Shown here: positions 21,088-32,283 of the stretch, one piece after another
How the letters are laid out: every line of letters begins with the position of its first letter
Position numbering within the stretch: the first letter of the stretch is position 1
Assembly (NCBI GenBank): GCA_015039465.1
Contig: MU130708.1
Location: 7,877-71,876, forward strand
Direction: 5' to 3'
DNA from: Phlegmacium glaucopus
Lineage: Eukaryota > Basidiomycota > Agaricomycetes > Agaricales > Cortinariaceae
Length of the DNA: 64,000 bases
Translations under genes and position numbers: made by a program
Notes under the pieces: generated by a model
What the model was told of the DNA's origin: nothing
Databases searched by the model: none
What the model saw: only the letters and a program-made list of their open reading frames with translations

Positions 21088-21597
21088 ATGGTCTCCTCTG
21101 CCACTGAAATCCCTACTGATGCTCCCGGCAATGTATGGCACACTCGATCAGCGCATAGCCTGAGAGCTTATCTATTGAGGCATATAGATCATTTTAAGTG
21201 CTCAACTATACGCAGCACCAGGAAAGGCAGACAGACTTCAAGAGATCTTGTCCAAAATCCAACAGAACGCCAATTCGGATGCAGAACCTGACTGTCTCGA
21301 GTACAGAACCGCACGGAGTTTTGTGGAAGAAGGAGGTAAGGATCAGGCGTTATTAGCTCATCTTTTCATGGGTTAATTATCAATAGTCATCAAGTTCATC
21401 GTTTGGGAAGTTTACAAGAATCCAGCGGCTTTGAAGACGCATTCTGAGTCGAAGGCTTTTGCCGAACTTGTGGCCGGTATCCAGGCAGGCGATTTGTTGG
21501 ACGGAGCCCCAACGGTTGAGTGTATGTCAGATTCTCCTGCGAGGAAACCACTGTCTCACTGAATTTGAAACTATTTGTAGATTTTTATGAGTTTTGA
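21088..21597 (+). CDS. ABM-fold protein, copy 2 (tandem duplicate)
   Basis: Four exons (21088-21132, 21188-21335, 21387-21521, 21581-21597) give about 114 aa. It is the paralogue of the preceding gene, with identical exon lengths for exons 2-4 and the same phases. Key stretches are kept with substitutions: LYAAPGKADRLQEI, CLEYRTARSF, IKFIVWEVYKNPAALKTH and YFYEF. No frame-breaking change is present, so both copies look functional. The helix before the last strand differs most (SKAFAELVAGIQAGD versus SKTFVEVVTGLQADG). The function is unknown, as for copy 1. Confidence 0.85.
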
Positions 21598-23139
21598 TCT
21601 TGCCAACGAGTGTAATTTCAGCGAACCGAATCGATATCTTTTTCCTTTGATAAATAAAAAGATATCTACGTGTGAAGACCGATGAGAATACTTGAGAATG
21701 TTGAAACTTGACTCGCTAAGACTGGCCTCGTCGTCAAGGGGATAAAAATCCCGGACCGGGTTCAGCCGTCAGGATGTTGAAAATCTTCTTATATACCTAA
21801 TTGTTTAGATGGATAAATTATAATATAGTACTGAATATCAAATTCTCAATGATTCTGGAGATGTCTAAAACATTGTGAGCAAGAAATCGATAAAATAACT
21901 GGTTGATATAGAATAGCACGTGAGAGGCAAACAAGACCGTGACAATAACTAATTAATTTAGCTTTTCTCAGAAATTCACCCAGGCATGTTACGAGAAGGC
22001 ATGATGCAATATATATCCCGCGAGCCTGAAAGCGAAAGGCCCATCTTGGGATAAGATAACATGAGTGGCATAACCAATCAGTCGCACACACAAGTCTTCC
22101 GAGTCACCTATGCAACAAGATTTTTTCATCTCTTGAAACCAGGAGTCACGAGGCTCAGCCGCGAAAGGACAATAGGCTTAGCGTTGAAACGTTGAAGGGC
22201 TGCTGGTGACGTACGATTAAGAGGTGGACTATTATTTACTAAAATGGATATGTGCCTGGTTACGTTGCTCGTTGATGAAAAAATCATTCTCGACACCCCC
22301 TTGCTCATCGTGGCCTAATATGCCATCCTTGCAATGATCTCCTTTCGACACAAACTTAGAACTACAAATCCCATGAGTTGTCGTTTTACCATCCACGCGG
22401 CATTCACAGCATAACATCACCGGAAATTCGCTCCCTACTGAGAATGACTCCGAATTACACTCTGTAATCATTTGGGGCATTGCAGACCTCGATCGCCTTG
22501 TGTTGCTCAATGAAGATCACATGTGGTAGCTGTCAATAATCGGGATCTCAGATCCCAGATCTTTTTACTGAGAGTCATTCATGGGGAGGCTGTTCAAATG
22601 TCAGGGTAACTTTACATGTTGCATTGTACATACCCTTTTTTGTCAGTGGAATAAGGTTTTACTTGACCAATTTTTCGACGGTATTACTTAATACGACAGG
22701 ATTGTATACTATATACCGTAAATTTTTCATATTACATAAGAGTAAATGGGATAACCACTACGAGTCATACGACCCTGGAGTGGCATGGTTTATCGGTAGG
22801 TCAGTCAGAAACTAACTATATTACCGGAAAACTTTCCAGTGTCAGAATTGACTTCTGGAGCGCACCATTGAACGTTCCGCATTCAAGTTCAATCTCCAGC
22901 TCCGGTGGGTAAATTTAAACGGGACACCGATGCTAATAGCAACTCGAGATTCACAATACGAGCGCGGCCATTCAAGTTCCTGTCTATTCCTGTCAATTAC
23001 AATTGAAGTAAGAATTCAAGGTCCGACGATATAATTATTTGTACCTTATTTGTAATACTATAAAGGTGAGGCGCAAAACTCGAGGACGCCTTGTGCAGCA
23101 GCACCCATAATCTAAATCGATTAATCGCCTGGCCTGGTC
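21598..23139. other. 1.5-kb intergenic stretch, no supportable gene
   Basis: One minus-strand frame (22232-22510) has six Cys residues in a C...CC-x-C...C...C order that superficially recalls small secreted proteins. It has no ATG at its start, no signal peptide and the wrong spacing for hydrophobins, so I do not call it. The last 100 bp before 23140 probably hold the kelch gene's 5'UTR. Confidence 0.45.
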
Positions 23140-24778
23140 ATGTCCTCATCCGCTCGAAACCTCACAGATGTTCCTGAGGAGGATGGACCCTCTAACAAAT
23201 CTCAAATCTCGGTTGCAAGCCCATCCTCACCTTACTTAACAACGACACCTACGGCCTCATCTTCCAATGTTAGTGTTAATGCTACTAATAGGACAGCGAG
23301 GAAACCACCCAGTATTCGCACTCTGGGCAGGTCATCCAACGATCAACTACCTTCTGCATCGGGGTCTGTCAAGCGCACCTCATCTAGCACTTCATCGGTT
23401 GCAGTTGCTATCGGTGCTAAGACCCCACGGAGCGTGATAAGCCACTCACAGATCCCACTTGCTCCTGTGCAGAAGTATCGAGCCAACCCCCGTTTACCTC
23501 ATGACAAGGACGTTGAACCTGTTCCGAGCACCATTATGTATTGGAGTCGTGCCCCAGTCTGGGGTAGTGTTCCTATGCGTACTATGCGGGCACACACAGT
23601 TACGCTAGTAGATACCACTGCTTGGATTTTTGGCGGATGCGATGACAAGGATGGCTCTAAAGACATCTATTGTTTTGATACAGGTGTGTTTAAGGGTTTT
23701 CTTGCAAGTAACTACTGTCCCTTGCTTGAACTCGACGGGGATCCGAATTCTACCCTCTTTGTAAATTTACCCTATATTTTTTTGAATCGTATATATTAAC
23801 AAAATACCTGTTCAGTGCTAACTTTACCTTATTTTAACTTCTAGAAACAATGCAATGGACTCATCCGGATACTGTCGGAGACCTACCGCCACCATGTCGC
23901 GCTCATACAGCAACCCTATACGACCGTAAACTTCTCATTTATGGGGGCGGTCTTAGTTCAACCTACTACGATGCTGTTTACGTCCTCGACACTACTACAC
24001 GGAGATGGACTCGTCCCAATATCGCACCTGGTCATCGCCCGGCCTCTAGACGAGCCCATTCCGCTGTCTACTATAAGGGAAAAGTTTGGGTATTTGGTGG
24101 AGGCAATGGTTTGACTGCCTTGAATGATGTTTGGACGTTGGATGTTAGCGGCGGGGCTGGTTTAGGCGGGGCAAAGCCGATGCGGTGGACAGAGATCGAG
24201 ACGACAGGGAAGAAGCCTATTGCTAGAGGATATCATACCGCTAATCTGATCGGGAACATCATGGTGGTCATCGGTGGCAGCGATGGGAAGGAGTGTTTTA
24301 CAGATGTTTGGTGTTTGAATTTGGGTATGAGAACGAATCTTTATATTGATACTTCTTATTTAAACCTCAGGTCTGGATTTTAGATACTCTTAACTGGAGT
24401 CTCGTGAAACAACAGCAGAACTCTTACAGACGACTTGCCCACACTTCAACCCAAGTGGGATCGTACATCTTCATAGTGGGAGGGCATAACGCTGCCGATT
24501 ATGTTTCAGATTTGTTGACGTATAATCTCGGTGAGATCATCATTTTATAGTATTTTTATTATTCTTACCTTCGCCTAGTTTCCTTACAGTATGAAACCCG
24601 ACTCATTCTCGGTAAACCGCCATCAGTTCGCGGATATCATGCAAGTGTTCTGGCAGACAGTCGTCTATTCCTTTTTGGAGGCTTCAATGGACAAAACGCG
24701 TTTGATGATGTGTATATTCTAGATCTTGCAGCTGGTGCATATCTCCCGCAAGTTACTAGTTTCACTATGGAGGCCTGA
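23140..24778 (+). CDS. Kelch-repeat protein
   Basis: Four exons (23140-23683, 23845-24324, 24384-24530, 24579-24778) give about 456 aa. The first 130 residues are Ser/Thr/Pro-rich and disordered. Six kelch blades follow, each with a strand ending in a Gly-Gly pair after hydrophobics and a Trp: AHTVTLVDTTAWIFGGCDD, AHTATLYDRKLLIYGGG, AHSAVYYKGKVWVFGGGNG, GYHTANLIGNIMVVIGGSDG, AHTSTQVGSYIFIVGGHN and GYHASVLADSRLFLFGGFNG. The protein ends shortly after the sixth blade, without the coiled coil of Tea1-type polarity factors. It is probably a protein-interaction scaffold; the partner is unknown. The junction at 24324/24384 uses the acceptor GATTTTAG, because the nearer CTCAG would close the frame. 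Confidence 0.9.
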
Positions 24779-25786
24779 TCAACTAGGGTTCTGGAATGTT
24801 CAAGAAAGGCGGCTCACGTCGTTATTCAGATTATTTGTTCTGTGGTCTCAACTTTATTTTAACTTTTCTTTTAAAACTGGAATCATCATTACTTTCGGAT
24901 CATACTCACAAGTAGAAATCGTTTTCATGAAATGGTTTACCGTTGGTTGTGCTGGGTTTGTTATCTGCCCGGCAAAGTCCGAAAATAGCACGGTTCGCCA
25001 ATATTTTAACCATTGTGAGCTCAAAAATGAGGATTGAGTGAGCTCTCAGCGTGAATTCATGAAAACTTATGTTTTGAATGATCCTATCTCTTAAAATATA
25101 TGAAAGGTGCCTTTGTTGAGGCTGTAAAGATCAATATGTTATCTGCCTGAGACTTATGTTATCTACCATAGCCAATCAGAGGCCTTTGTTATCTGCCAAC
25201 TGGAACATTTTGTTCCCATTACTTCAGTTTAAATTATTATGCTCCCAATTTTTTAATTTACAACCAAATAGAATTTTACTACCATCATGAATATTTTCAT
25301 ATTTTACTAGTGTGCTGGAAGAGAAAAATTGTTCCGAATGTAAATGTCTTGCCTGCACAGCCACATGTTATCTGCCATGCCTACAGATTTATACATTGAG
25401 ACTCTGTCAAGCTATTAAATACAAATGCAAGCTGACCTTAATTTGATTAATGGATGTGCAACTATAATTCTGTAAAAAAAAGAAGTTATTCAGAATTGTG
25501 AACACTACAAAAGAAGTACAGAAGATAGTGTACATGTGCGCTTTGCGCGCGAGAAAAAAAAAGGGTCATTCATATTTCAAGGCAATAATTAGGCATATTT
25601 TTCCATTTTTAATTCTCTCCCACCTCTTTTTCATTTTTTGGATACCCAGTACTATGAACGGTAAACCCATGAAATGACCTGTAATAACCGAAAGCTCGGC
25701 CCGACTATTTGTTTCTGATGGTGCTGTACAAACACCAATATTTTCTCGGTTGTTGGTACTCTGAATCTCTCCGAATCCTCTCCAAA
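24779..25786. other. Intergenic region with repeated TGTTATCTGCC motif
   Basis: No coding exon is supported. Five copies of an 11-base motif (consensus TGTTATCTGCC; one copy has ACC) occur on the plus strand at 24959, 25137, 25157, 25187 and 25366. The minus strand reads GGCAGATAACA, which contains a GATA core. The rest is AT-rich. Confidence 0.5.
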
Positions 25787-26245
25787 ATGCTCCCTGTAAC
25801 GCGACAGTTTACAAAAGAACTACGAGGACTATGGCTTCCTCAAAAAACTTATTGTCGTTCAATTTCTAATTCTCCCTACGGCCGTGCACACGTCTGGAAA
25901 CGACGACCACCAGTCCTTCCCAACCCATTGGTGCCGAAATTTCCTCAGAAAGTTATCCGTTCTGATGGCACCTCATTCACACATTGGACCACGTCACCGA
26001 AATCCCTCGTACGGCTGACGCGAGATACTACCAACAATCCCCATTGGAACACGGGAAATCCTAATGACAGGTCTATAGAGGAAGAGACTGGTTCCGCTGG
26101 ACGGATGGGGAGGTTTAGTAGAAAATTCGAGGAGCTTGGATCTGATCTGGATGATACCAGTTGGATGGAAGAGATGTCGACTGTTATGAAACATGAAGTC
26201 CTCGTTGTGAAGGAAAAACCTAAATTTATTCCTAAACAGAAGTAA
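25787..26245 (+). CDS. MRPL36: Mitochondrial large-subunit ribosomal protein bL31m
   Basis: A structural protein of the mitochondrial 54S ribosomal subunit. One exon of 152 aa. An Arg-rich N-terminus (MLPVTRQFTKELRGLW) serves as presequence. The diagnostic block is VIRSDGTSFTHWTTSPKSLV followed by RLTRDTTNNPHWN, the bL31m signature in fungi. The C-terminus is charged and ends in a Lys-rich tail (KEKPKFIPKQK). The start is the ATG giving the presequence; longer frames upstream lack an ATG. The bL31 zinc-binding Cys residues are absent, as expected for fungal bL31m. Confidence 0.88.
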   Translation: MLPVTRQFTKELRGLWLPQKTYCRSISNSPYGRAHVWKRRPPVLPNPLVPKFPQKVIRSDGTSFTHWTTSPKSLVRLTRDTTNNPHWNTGNPNDRSIEEETGSAGRMGRFSRKFEELGSDLDDTSWMEEMSTVMKHEVLVVKEKPKFIPKQK

Positions 26246-26707
26246 ACGAGGCAAGGGGGATGTCTGTCATCGAGTAGTAAGTTCTTCAATTATGGCAAGT
26301 GAATATTATTTTACTGAACCTATCAGATGTAACCCGTCGAAGTGTCTTATTCTTTCTATTAATTCATGTGCTATACGTCCAATGCACGAACTCGTGCTAA
26401 GGCTCGCTGACTGGGGGCATTTTCCAGGACATGCCTTTAGTTCACTTAGTTGTGACAATAAGTATCTTCATAGACAACTCGACTGCTACTAGTAGGTCGC
26501 GAATGGTTTGAAAATCAATATGCCTAATCATGCAGACTGTTCATGGTCGCTGAAATTTTTAGTCTCGCTATGGTTGGCAATGTTAACCTCACGAAAGTTA
26601 ATCTCTACGGACAACAATCCAATCCATTCATTTCATCAATCAGGAACAATTCAAAACACCGTCAAAAATTCTAATGAGACTACTGGAAGATTCATTTCAA
26701 CTTGAGA
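26246..26707. other. Convergent 3' region, no gene
   Basis: The region lies between the bL31m stop and the stop of the minus-strand hydrolase, holding two 3'UTRs facing each other. I see nothing else. Confidence 0.5.
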
Positions 26708-27606
26708 TTACTCAGATTCCCCGGGAAGAATGGTACCACGGCTGACGGCAGCAGCGTGGCCACGAGCGAGGAACCCATAAGTAGCGAGATACCTTGGAGC
26801 GAAAGAGGTCAATGACGTATATCACTTGTATCACAAAGTAGTAGCGGCTCACTTATCAAAATATGGCAACAATTCCAAGGAGCCAGGAGTGTTCCTCCAG
26901 TCCCTCATGAGGTCGCACACAACAGCGAAGGAAGAAAGAACGTGCACTCCAGCAGCTCTCATCCTGTCATTTGCGTCGCTGGAAATACGTTCACTCAAAG
27001 CTCCAGATGCGTCTGCATTGGCATAGACTGTATATCCTTCTTCGATGAGTGAAAGTGCGAGAAAGGCGGTGCACACCTGGAAGTAAAGGATCTTGTGAGC
27101 ATCTCGTGCAAGGGAGCGATATCGACGATACTTACGTCCGTGGTAATGCCTGCTATTATGATTTGCGTCTTTCCCGTCGCCTCGACAGCGTCACGGAAGT
27201 CTTTGTTATCCCATGCATTCACCTCTCCGTTTCGCTTGATGTACGGAGCGTCCGGGTGCATTTCGGTAATCTCTCTGGGAAGTGGTCCATTAGGACCTAT
27301 CATCAAAATCCAGGGTTACATCAGCAATCTAGTGGAGATGGAAATAAGCGCCCAACCTGTTTCAGCACTGGTGGTCAAGATGGTTGGCAAGTTGAACACT
27401 TTGCCAATGGCAGCGTGGGCTATGACGTTATTCTTGAATAAATCAGGCTGCATGTCGTGGGTCATCTGGAATAATCCAACTTGATGGTCGACAACCAACA
27501 ACACGACGTTGTCCTTGTCGATCCGCTCAAACCTGGCTGCACGAAAAAACCGTCAGCAACAAGACGAGAGTGATTGGAAAAGAAGCTCACTCAAAGTATT
27601 TGGCAT
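26708..27606 (-). CDS. Isochorismatase-family cysteine hydrolase (YcaC-like)
   Basis: Five exons on the minus strand (27606-27591, 27536-27357, 27296-27136, 27076-26853, 26792-26708) give about 221 aa. Exon 1 is only 16 nt (MPNTL plus one base). The catalytic triad can be placed: Asp in VVDHQVGLFQ, Lys in IKRNGEVNAWDN and Cys in GITTDVCTAFLAL. The region ITTSAETGPNGPLPREI is typical of the YcaC-like branch rather than nicotinamidases. The terminal exon adds YGFLARGHAAAVSRG. The family hydrolyses C-N or similar bonds of small amides; the substrate of this protein is unknown. It is probably cytosolic (no targeting signal). It is convergent with bL31m. Confidence 0.9.
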
Positions 27607-28228
27607 TGTGCAGGAATCGTTGTTTCAGTGAATGAACTTGTTAGCGATACTGAAATGTCTATGTCTCAAACCTCCTCGTATTTATACTCAACCTATCGCA
27701 TGTTCCCCAAGTGGACCATTGCCTAACATTACCACTTTGGCCCCATGAAGAAAAATGTTAAAGAAAAGAAGGGAAGCTCATGTCCACCATTGGTCGAAAT
27801 TTTTGAGGTTCCGCTGTCGGAATCGTCTGATCAAGACTTCAAACCTTGACCATACTTTGAACATCAGGGAAAAAAAAGATGTTTCTGTAGTGCATAGTAG
27901 GTATGGTAGACCAAATACACTGGTACACAAGTCCCCTCATCAGTAAGTCCGGTAGTTTTGTGCATCATCTCAGTAGTCTCTAGTAGTTTCTGGTAGTTTC
28001 TCTATATGGTTACATAGCAGCCAATATATTATTCTACCAGAACTACTAACCTCTTTGTAGCTACAGTTTTTTCCTGTTGTCCTCAGCTCAACCATAATTT
28101 TCAGGAAAATAAAATGTTATTGTAGATGTAGTTAACAATGATACAGAATGTCTACGGAGCTTCCAAAATTCTACCCGTAAAGAGCAAGCACCCATTTCCC
28201 AGCTGCCCGACATGTCAATGTACGCGTC

Positions 28229-28390
28229 TTGGGTGTTGGCGGACGTGTCTGGGCGTTGGTGGACGTGTTTGGGTGTTGGTGGACGTGTCTGGGTGACGTC
28301 GTAGGTGTTTGGGCGTCGTCGTACGCGTCTGGGTGTTGGTGGACGCGTCTGGGTGACGTCCTACGTGTGTGAGGTTCATCGTATGTGTGG
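28229..28390. repeat. 20-bp minisatellite
   Basis: Seven consecutive 20-bp units plus a degenerate eighth start at 28231; the consensus is about GGGTGTTGGTGGACGTGTCT. Variants change the TTGGTGGAC core to GACGTCGTAC. The period is not a multiple of 3, so it does not encode a periodic peptide in one frame. Strand asymmetry is strong (G/T on the plus strand). Confidence 0.85.
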
Positions 28391-28438
28391 GTGTCGTCGT
28401 ACACGTCGTGCGTTGTTTGTCGTCCATTATGGTTGTTA

Positions 28439-28800
28439 TTCATCGTATACGACCTGTTATAGCATGTCAGTAACTGATTAAAATAGAATAAAAAAAAAAT
28501 ACCCCCCGAGTGGGGGGGTTACCGTTGCTACGTGTCGTCGTCATCAGCGTTGTACTGCGGTCGTTCTTGTTTCGTTGTACACGTTGTACAGGGTCGTTGT
28601 GTCGTTGTACACGTCGTATGTCATTGTTGTTTCGTTGGACACGTCGTACGTCGTCGTGGTACGCGTCGTTCATGTTGTTTGTGTCCGTTATCGTCGTCGT
28701 GCATCGTACATAGCCTATTGTAACGTGTTAGTAGTGAATTAATGTAGAAGAAAATAAAAAAATACCCCCCTCACCAGGGGGAGTTACCGTTGTTACATGA
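28439..28800. repeat. Two diverged ~265-bp repeat units, each with a G/C-run hairpin
   Basis: The block around 28447-28540 and the block around 28710-28820 share the same order: a GTCGT-rich tract, CATCGTA, an AT-rich stretch with AATAAAAAAA, a perfect or near-perfect inverted repeat of C and G runs (CCCCCCGAGTGGGGGG near 28501; CCCCCTCACCAGGGGG near 28766), then GTTACCGTTG and another GTCGT-rich tract. Spacing is about 265 bp. It is either tandem satellite-like DNA or two copies of a small element. Confidence 0.65.
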
Positions 28801-31205
28801 AAGTTGTCGTTGTCGTCGTGCTGCCGTCGTTGTTGTGTTGCAGCCGTCGTTCATTGTTGCTATTGTTGCTGTTGTTGTGTAGTGGGGCATTAGTACATAG
28901 TAAAAGTCGATACAAATTGACTTACCTTTTATGACCACAGACGATGCATAGCAAAAAAAAATTACTCACATGGATGGCAGAAACAGTGATGAGGTTGCGG
29001 TTCAAAAGAAAAGTTAGGAAACAAACATGCATTATGGTTTGTTTGGATTTGTCGGAGTTTGAATGAACTTCGCACAAAATTGTTGATTCCCGTGATCCAA
29101 ATCTGCTTTGATTGTGTGCTCAATTTCAACCCCTTTTGAATATAAATTAATCCAGCCATCACTAAATAGTAATAGCTATCAATGATTAAATAAGAGTAAA
29201 GTAATGGAGCCAGAAATATACTTTGCTCTACTGAATTAGAAGGGTGAACAATTGGGTCTATCATTGTCTATGAGATAAATGAGCAAGGGTACCGGGACTA
29301 TGGACTACTATGGACAAGTGAGAGAAGGGTACCAAGACTATGGAAAAATAGGCAAAGGGTACAGGGTACTACTTGGAGCAATGCAAGCTACCAACTTTCC
29401 ACAATAACTACTGAAGCTATCTAGCCCATCAGCAAACTACAGAACTTTATTTTTTTTCCTGATGAAGGTACTGTCCCAGGATAACCCAGGCACTTGCTCA
29501 AAATTTCCAGCATGACTGGCGAACGTGTACCGCCGTGAGAACCTACAATGCATATTGAGAGAGATGAGGCAATGTTGTGCAATATCAACTATAGCCCGCT
29601 TGTATGTAACAAAACCCGAACACTTCGCAGTTATATCTCGGAATCTGCCCGAGTGCAGGATCAAACGATATTAATAATCCATCCGCCGCCACATAAAGCA
29701 TAACTCATGACCCAGTGTTACTCTATTTCTATCTAGGAACATCACAATGTTTTCGCGGAATACTGGGTCAACGATGTTTAAGTAGAGCTAAGATCTTTGC
29801 GCAACGACTGACAAGGGAGAAGCTCTCACCTCCGTAGTGTGACATTTTTGTGTTTCTTCTGCTACTGTGCATAAGACTGAGGGGCCTTATCTAGCTGAGG
29901 CTTTCGTATGTAAGGTTTAAAATGGCTGGTTCTGGCATTCCCGACCCTATGTCGTCGCCATGCATCAACCCAACAAGATTCTCACCTACTCCGATATTGC
30001 ATATCTCCGGACTCCGCAGGCCTGCATCATGCACCCCATCCCTGTGTCCCAGTTCCGATGCCAGACCTATGCATTAATAGATTTATGCATCTGAAAACTT
30101 CAACTGTAGCTGCCACAAGTTTGGCCAAAGTCATACTAGTAGTAATGAAGCAGTCTAATCGAACATCATCCACAACAGAACGTCCGGAATAAGTACTTGG
30201 GGTCACAGCTTTGGGAGTATATCGGCATAATAAACGAAGGGGCTGAGACAGCAGTTTCAGCTTGTAAGTACTTGCCTGGTGTGTTGATGAGCGAAGCTGA
30301 GATTACGAAGACAAATGCTTGAAAAGGATGAAATTCGCCCATGCTTTCCCACCGGTGCAGCTGCTTCCGAAATGAATCCAACTCATAAGTTGAAAAGGAT
30401 CGTATGCTGTGTCTCTCAATGCTTTGTTTGTGACGATGATACCACGAGAGGACCGGGTTTGATTGAATCTTGATAGGAATCAAATTCGAGAAGCTAACTG
30501 GCACTGAAAGGGTTCCGGGCATGGATGGCAAAGCCTTTTAATTTAAAATTTGTTCAGATCTAGGTCGTTTTGAGGGCATAGTATCTCTCGCCAGTGAATG
30601 GTAAACCATTCAAGGAAACTATATGATAGGGACAGCGCAAACCATACGTACAATTGCTTGTCTAATGTTCCATCCATCGGATATGTACAATGGTAGGAGT
30701 GCACCAAAAAATGCCCAGCAAAATGGCAGTCATCGTTCATTGTTTAGATATCTTCTAGTTGATGTTTTGTAGGACCTAGCGACGTCGCTGACCACGAGTA
30801 CATGATCAGCCCTACGGAATTCAGGTGATAGGCTGACTGTTCCAGAGATATTGAGAACAGACGTGCCGCCTGCATCAAAAGTATTGTTTCAATGTCGTCT
30901 TCCTCACTGATCACTCTGAGGAAGATTGTTTATTTTATGAGCATAAGTCCCGACTCTGCGTTAGGGGTGCGTCAAAAAGTCGTGCGATAGAATGAGAATA
31001 CTTGCCTAATGCCTGAGGTGGCTCTTTCAACCAATGTCAAAGCCAAGTCAAGAGCGCACACGTCGAATATTAAGTAAAGTGAATAAAACACTTGGATAAA
31101 TACATAAGATATGTCCTCGTAAAAAAAACAAACAATAAAAAGGCTACAAAAGTATATTAGCAAGATGTTAAAATTTACTGGGATAGGGAATTCACGTATA
31201 AAGTT

Positions 31206-32283
31206 TCAAGTTATTGAAAGAGATGTCATTTCTTCAGAAACTTCTTCAAACGAGGTTTCATCGCTGTCGAAACATAGTTGTGCAAGACCCAAATCATGAA
31301 GCCGAGTCATTTTCACCACCATTCCTAATGTCCGGCCTGTATCTCCTGGAGCGGCACCTTCGCCAGGCCCATTGAGAAGATCCCACGTCAAATCGTCCAT
31401 CTCGTCTTCCATCCGCCCCCAAGCAGATTTAATTGCCCCAGGATAATTGAACGACGCTAAAATGAAACAGACAGGGGAGCCTATTGGGGGTATGGATTAG
31501 GGGATTCTTATCCAACGATGGAAAACATTGCGAAACATACATAAACCGCTTATTTCTTGCTCTCTAAGTAATTGAGGAGGTAAAGGGCGATCTTTCCTTA
31601 GTTCCTCTTCGATATGGCCAGGTAGCACATCACCCAGGCGATATAATCGTTGACACGCTGGGCAGACTCGACTTCTGGCTCGACTTTTATTGTACCACAA
31701 GACCTTGACACTACAATTTCAATACGATGTATGGGCATAGATGGATTCACCTACCAACGCAGTTTCTTCTGGCAGTATTGTACAAAGCATTTGCAGAACT
31801 TCTTCTTGTGCAAATTCAGCGCATAGCGGGTCCTATCATTTGGTTGATCGCATTTGTTTTCAAGGTAGGACCATTGACAGAACTTACATCAAGAGCAGGG
31901 GGTTGAGCAAAAAATGAAGAAATAAAATCCCTTGCAATACGAACGCGAGGTCCATTACCAGGATCGTGAATGAAAGGTTGTTTGAACATAGCTTCTTCGA
32001 CCGCTCTTGGAACATGGTCATTAAGTGAAAATGCTTCCTTCGAGTTCTGCAATTGGTAAGGCAAAGGTGACAGAGTTTCTATGTATGGTGGTGATGTTGG
32101 GGAAGGTGAATTGGATTCATAGTCAGTCGGTGGCACTGGTTCTTGAACCGTGTTGGTTGTTGGCAGGTCCTGGTTCAGCTGAGGTTGCACAGGTACAAGT
32201 AGAGTGTCACTTTGCGTCCTATTATGGTCCTTTCCTCGCGACTTGCGCCTTCGTTTTACGCTCGAGTTTGACGGGCCAGGCAT
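31206..32283 (-). CDS. Conserved fungal hypothetical protein with CxxC pair
   Basis: Four exons on the minus strand (32283-31888, 31832-31755, 31703-31541, 31480-31206) give about 303 aa. A basic N-terminus (KRRRKSRGKDHNR, likely nuclear localisation) is followed by a Pro/Thr-rich disordered part. A helical region follows with PRAVEEAMFKQPFIHDPGNG and DPLCAEFAQEEVLQMLCTIL. Then comes a knuckle, SRVCPACQRLYRLGDVLPGH, and an acidic C-terminus. The single CxxC resembles half of a zinc ribbon. I recognise it only as a protein conserved in basidiomycetes, with no assigned function. Splices are all GT-AG and the frame is continuous. The start is the first true ATG (MPGPSNSS); longer upstream frame lacks one. 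Confidence 0.75.

Larger units (their letters stand above)
27607..31205. other. 3.6-kb gene-poor, repeat-rich stretch
   Basis: The only organised features are the minisatellite at 28229-28390 and the duplicated units at 28439-28800. Short direct repeats of AAGGGTACC plus GACTATGGA occur at about 29286-29345. A minus-strand ATG frame (30740 downward) and a longer frame at 30166-30531 with balanced composition look partly protein-like. They cannot be spliced into an unbroken product and I recognise no domain. The stretch could be remains of transposable elements or a decayed gene. Confidence 0.45.

Noticed and set aside
22232..22510. Minus-strand frame with six Cys, possible small secreted protein or hydrophobin
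   Set aside because: The frame starts at TTG, has no signal peptide, and the Cys spacing does not fit the eight-Cys hydrophobin pattern; no splice supplies a secretory N-terminus.
28171..28443. His/Thr-rich frames across the minisatellite (possible repeat protein)
   Set aside because: The 20-bp period shifts the reading frame each unit, so no periodic protein is encoded; the composition reflects the DNA repeat.
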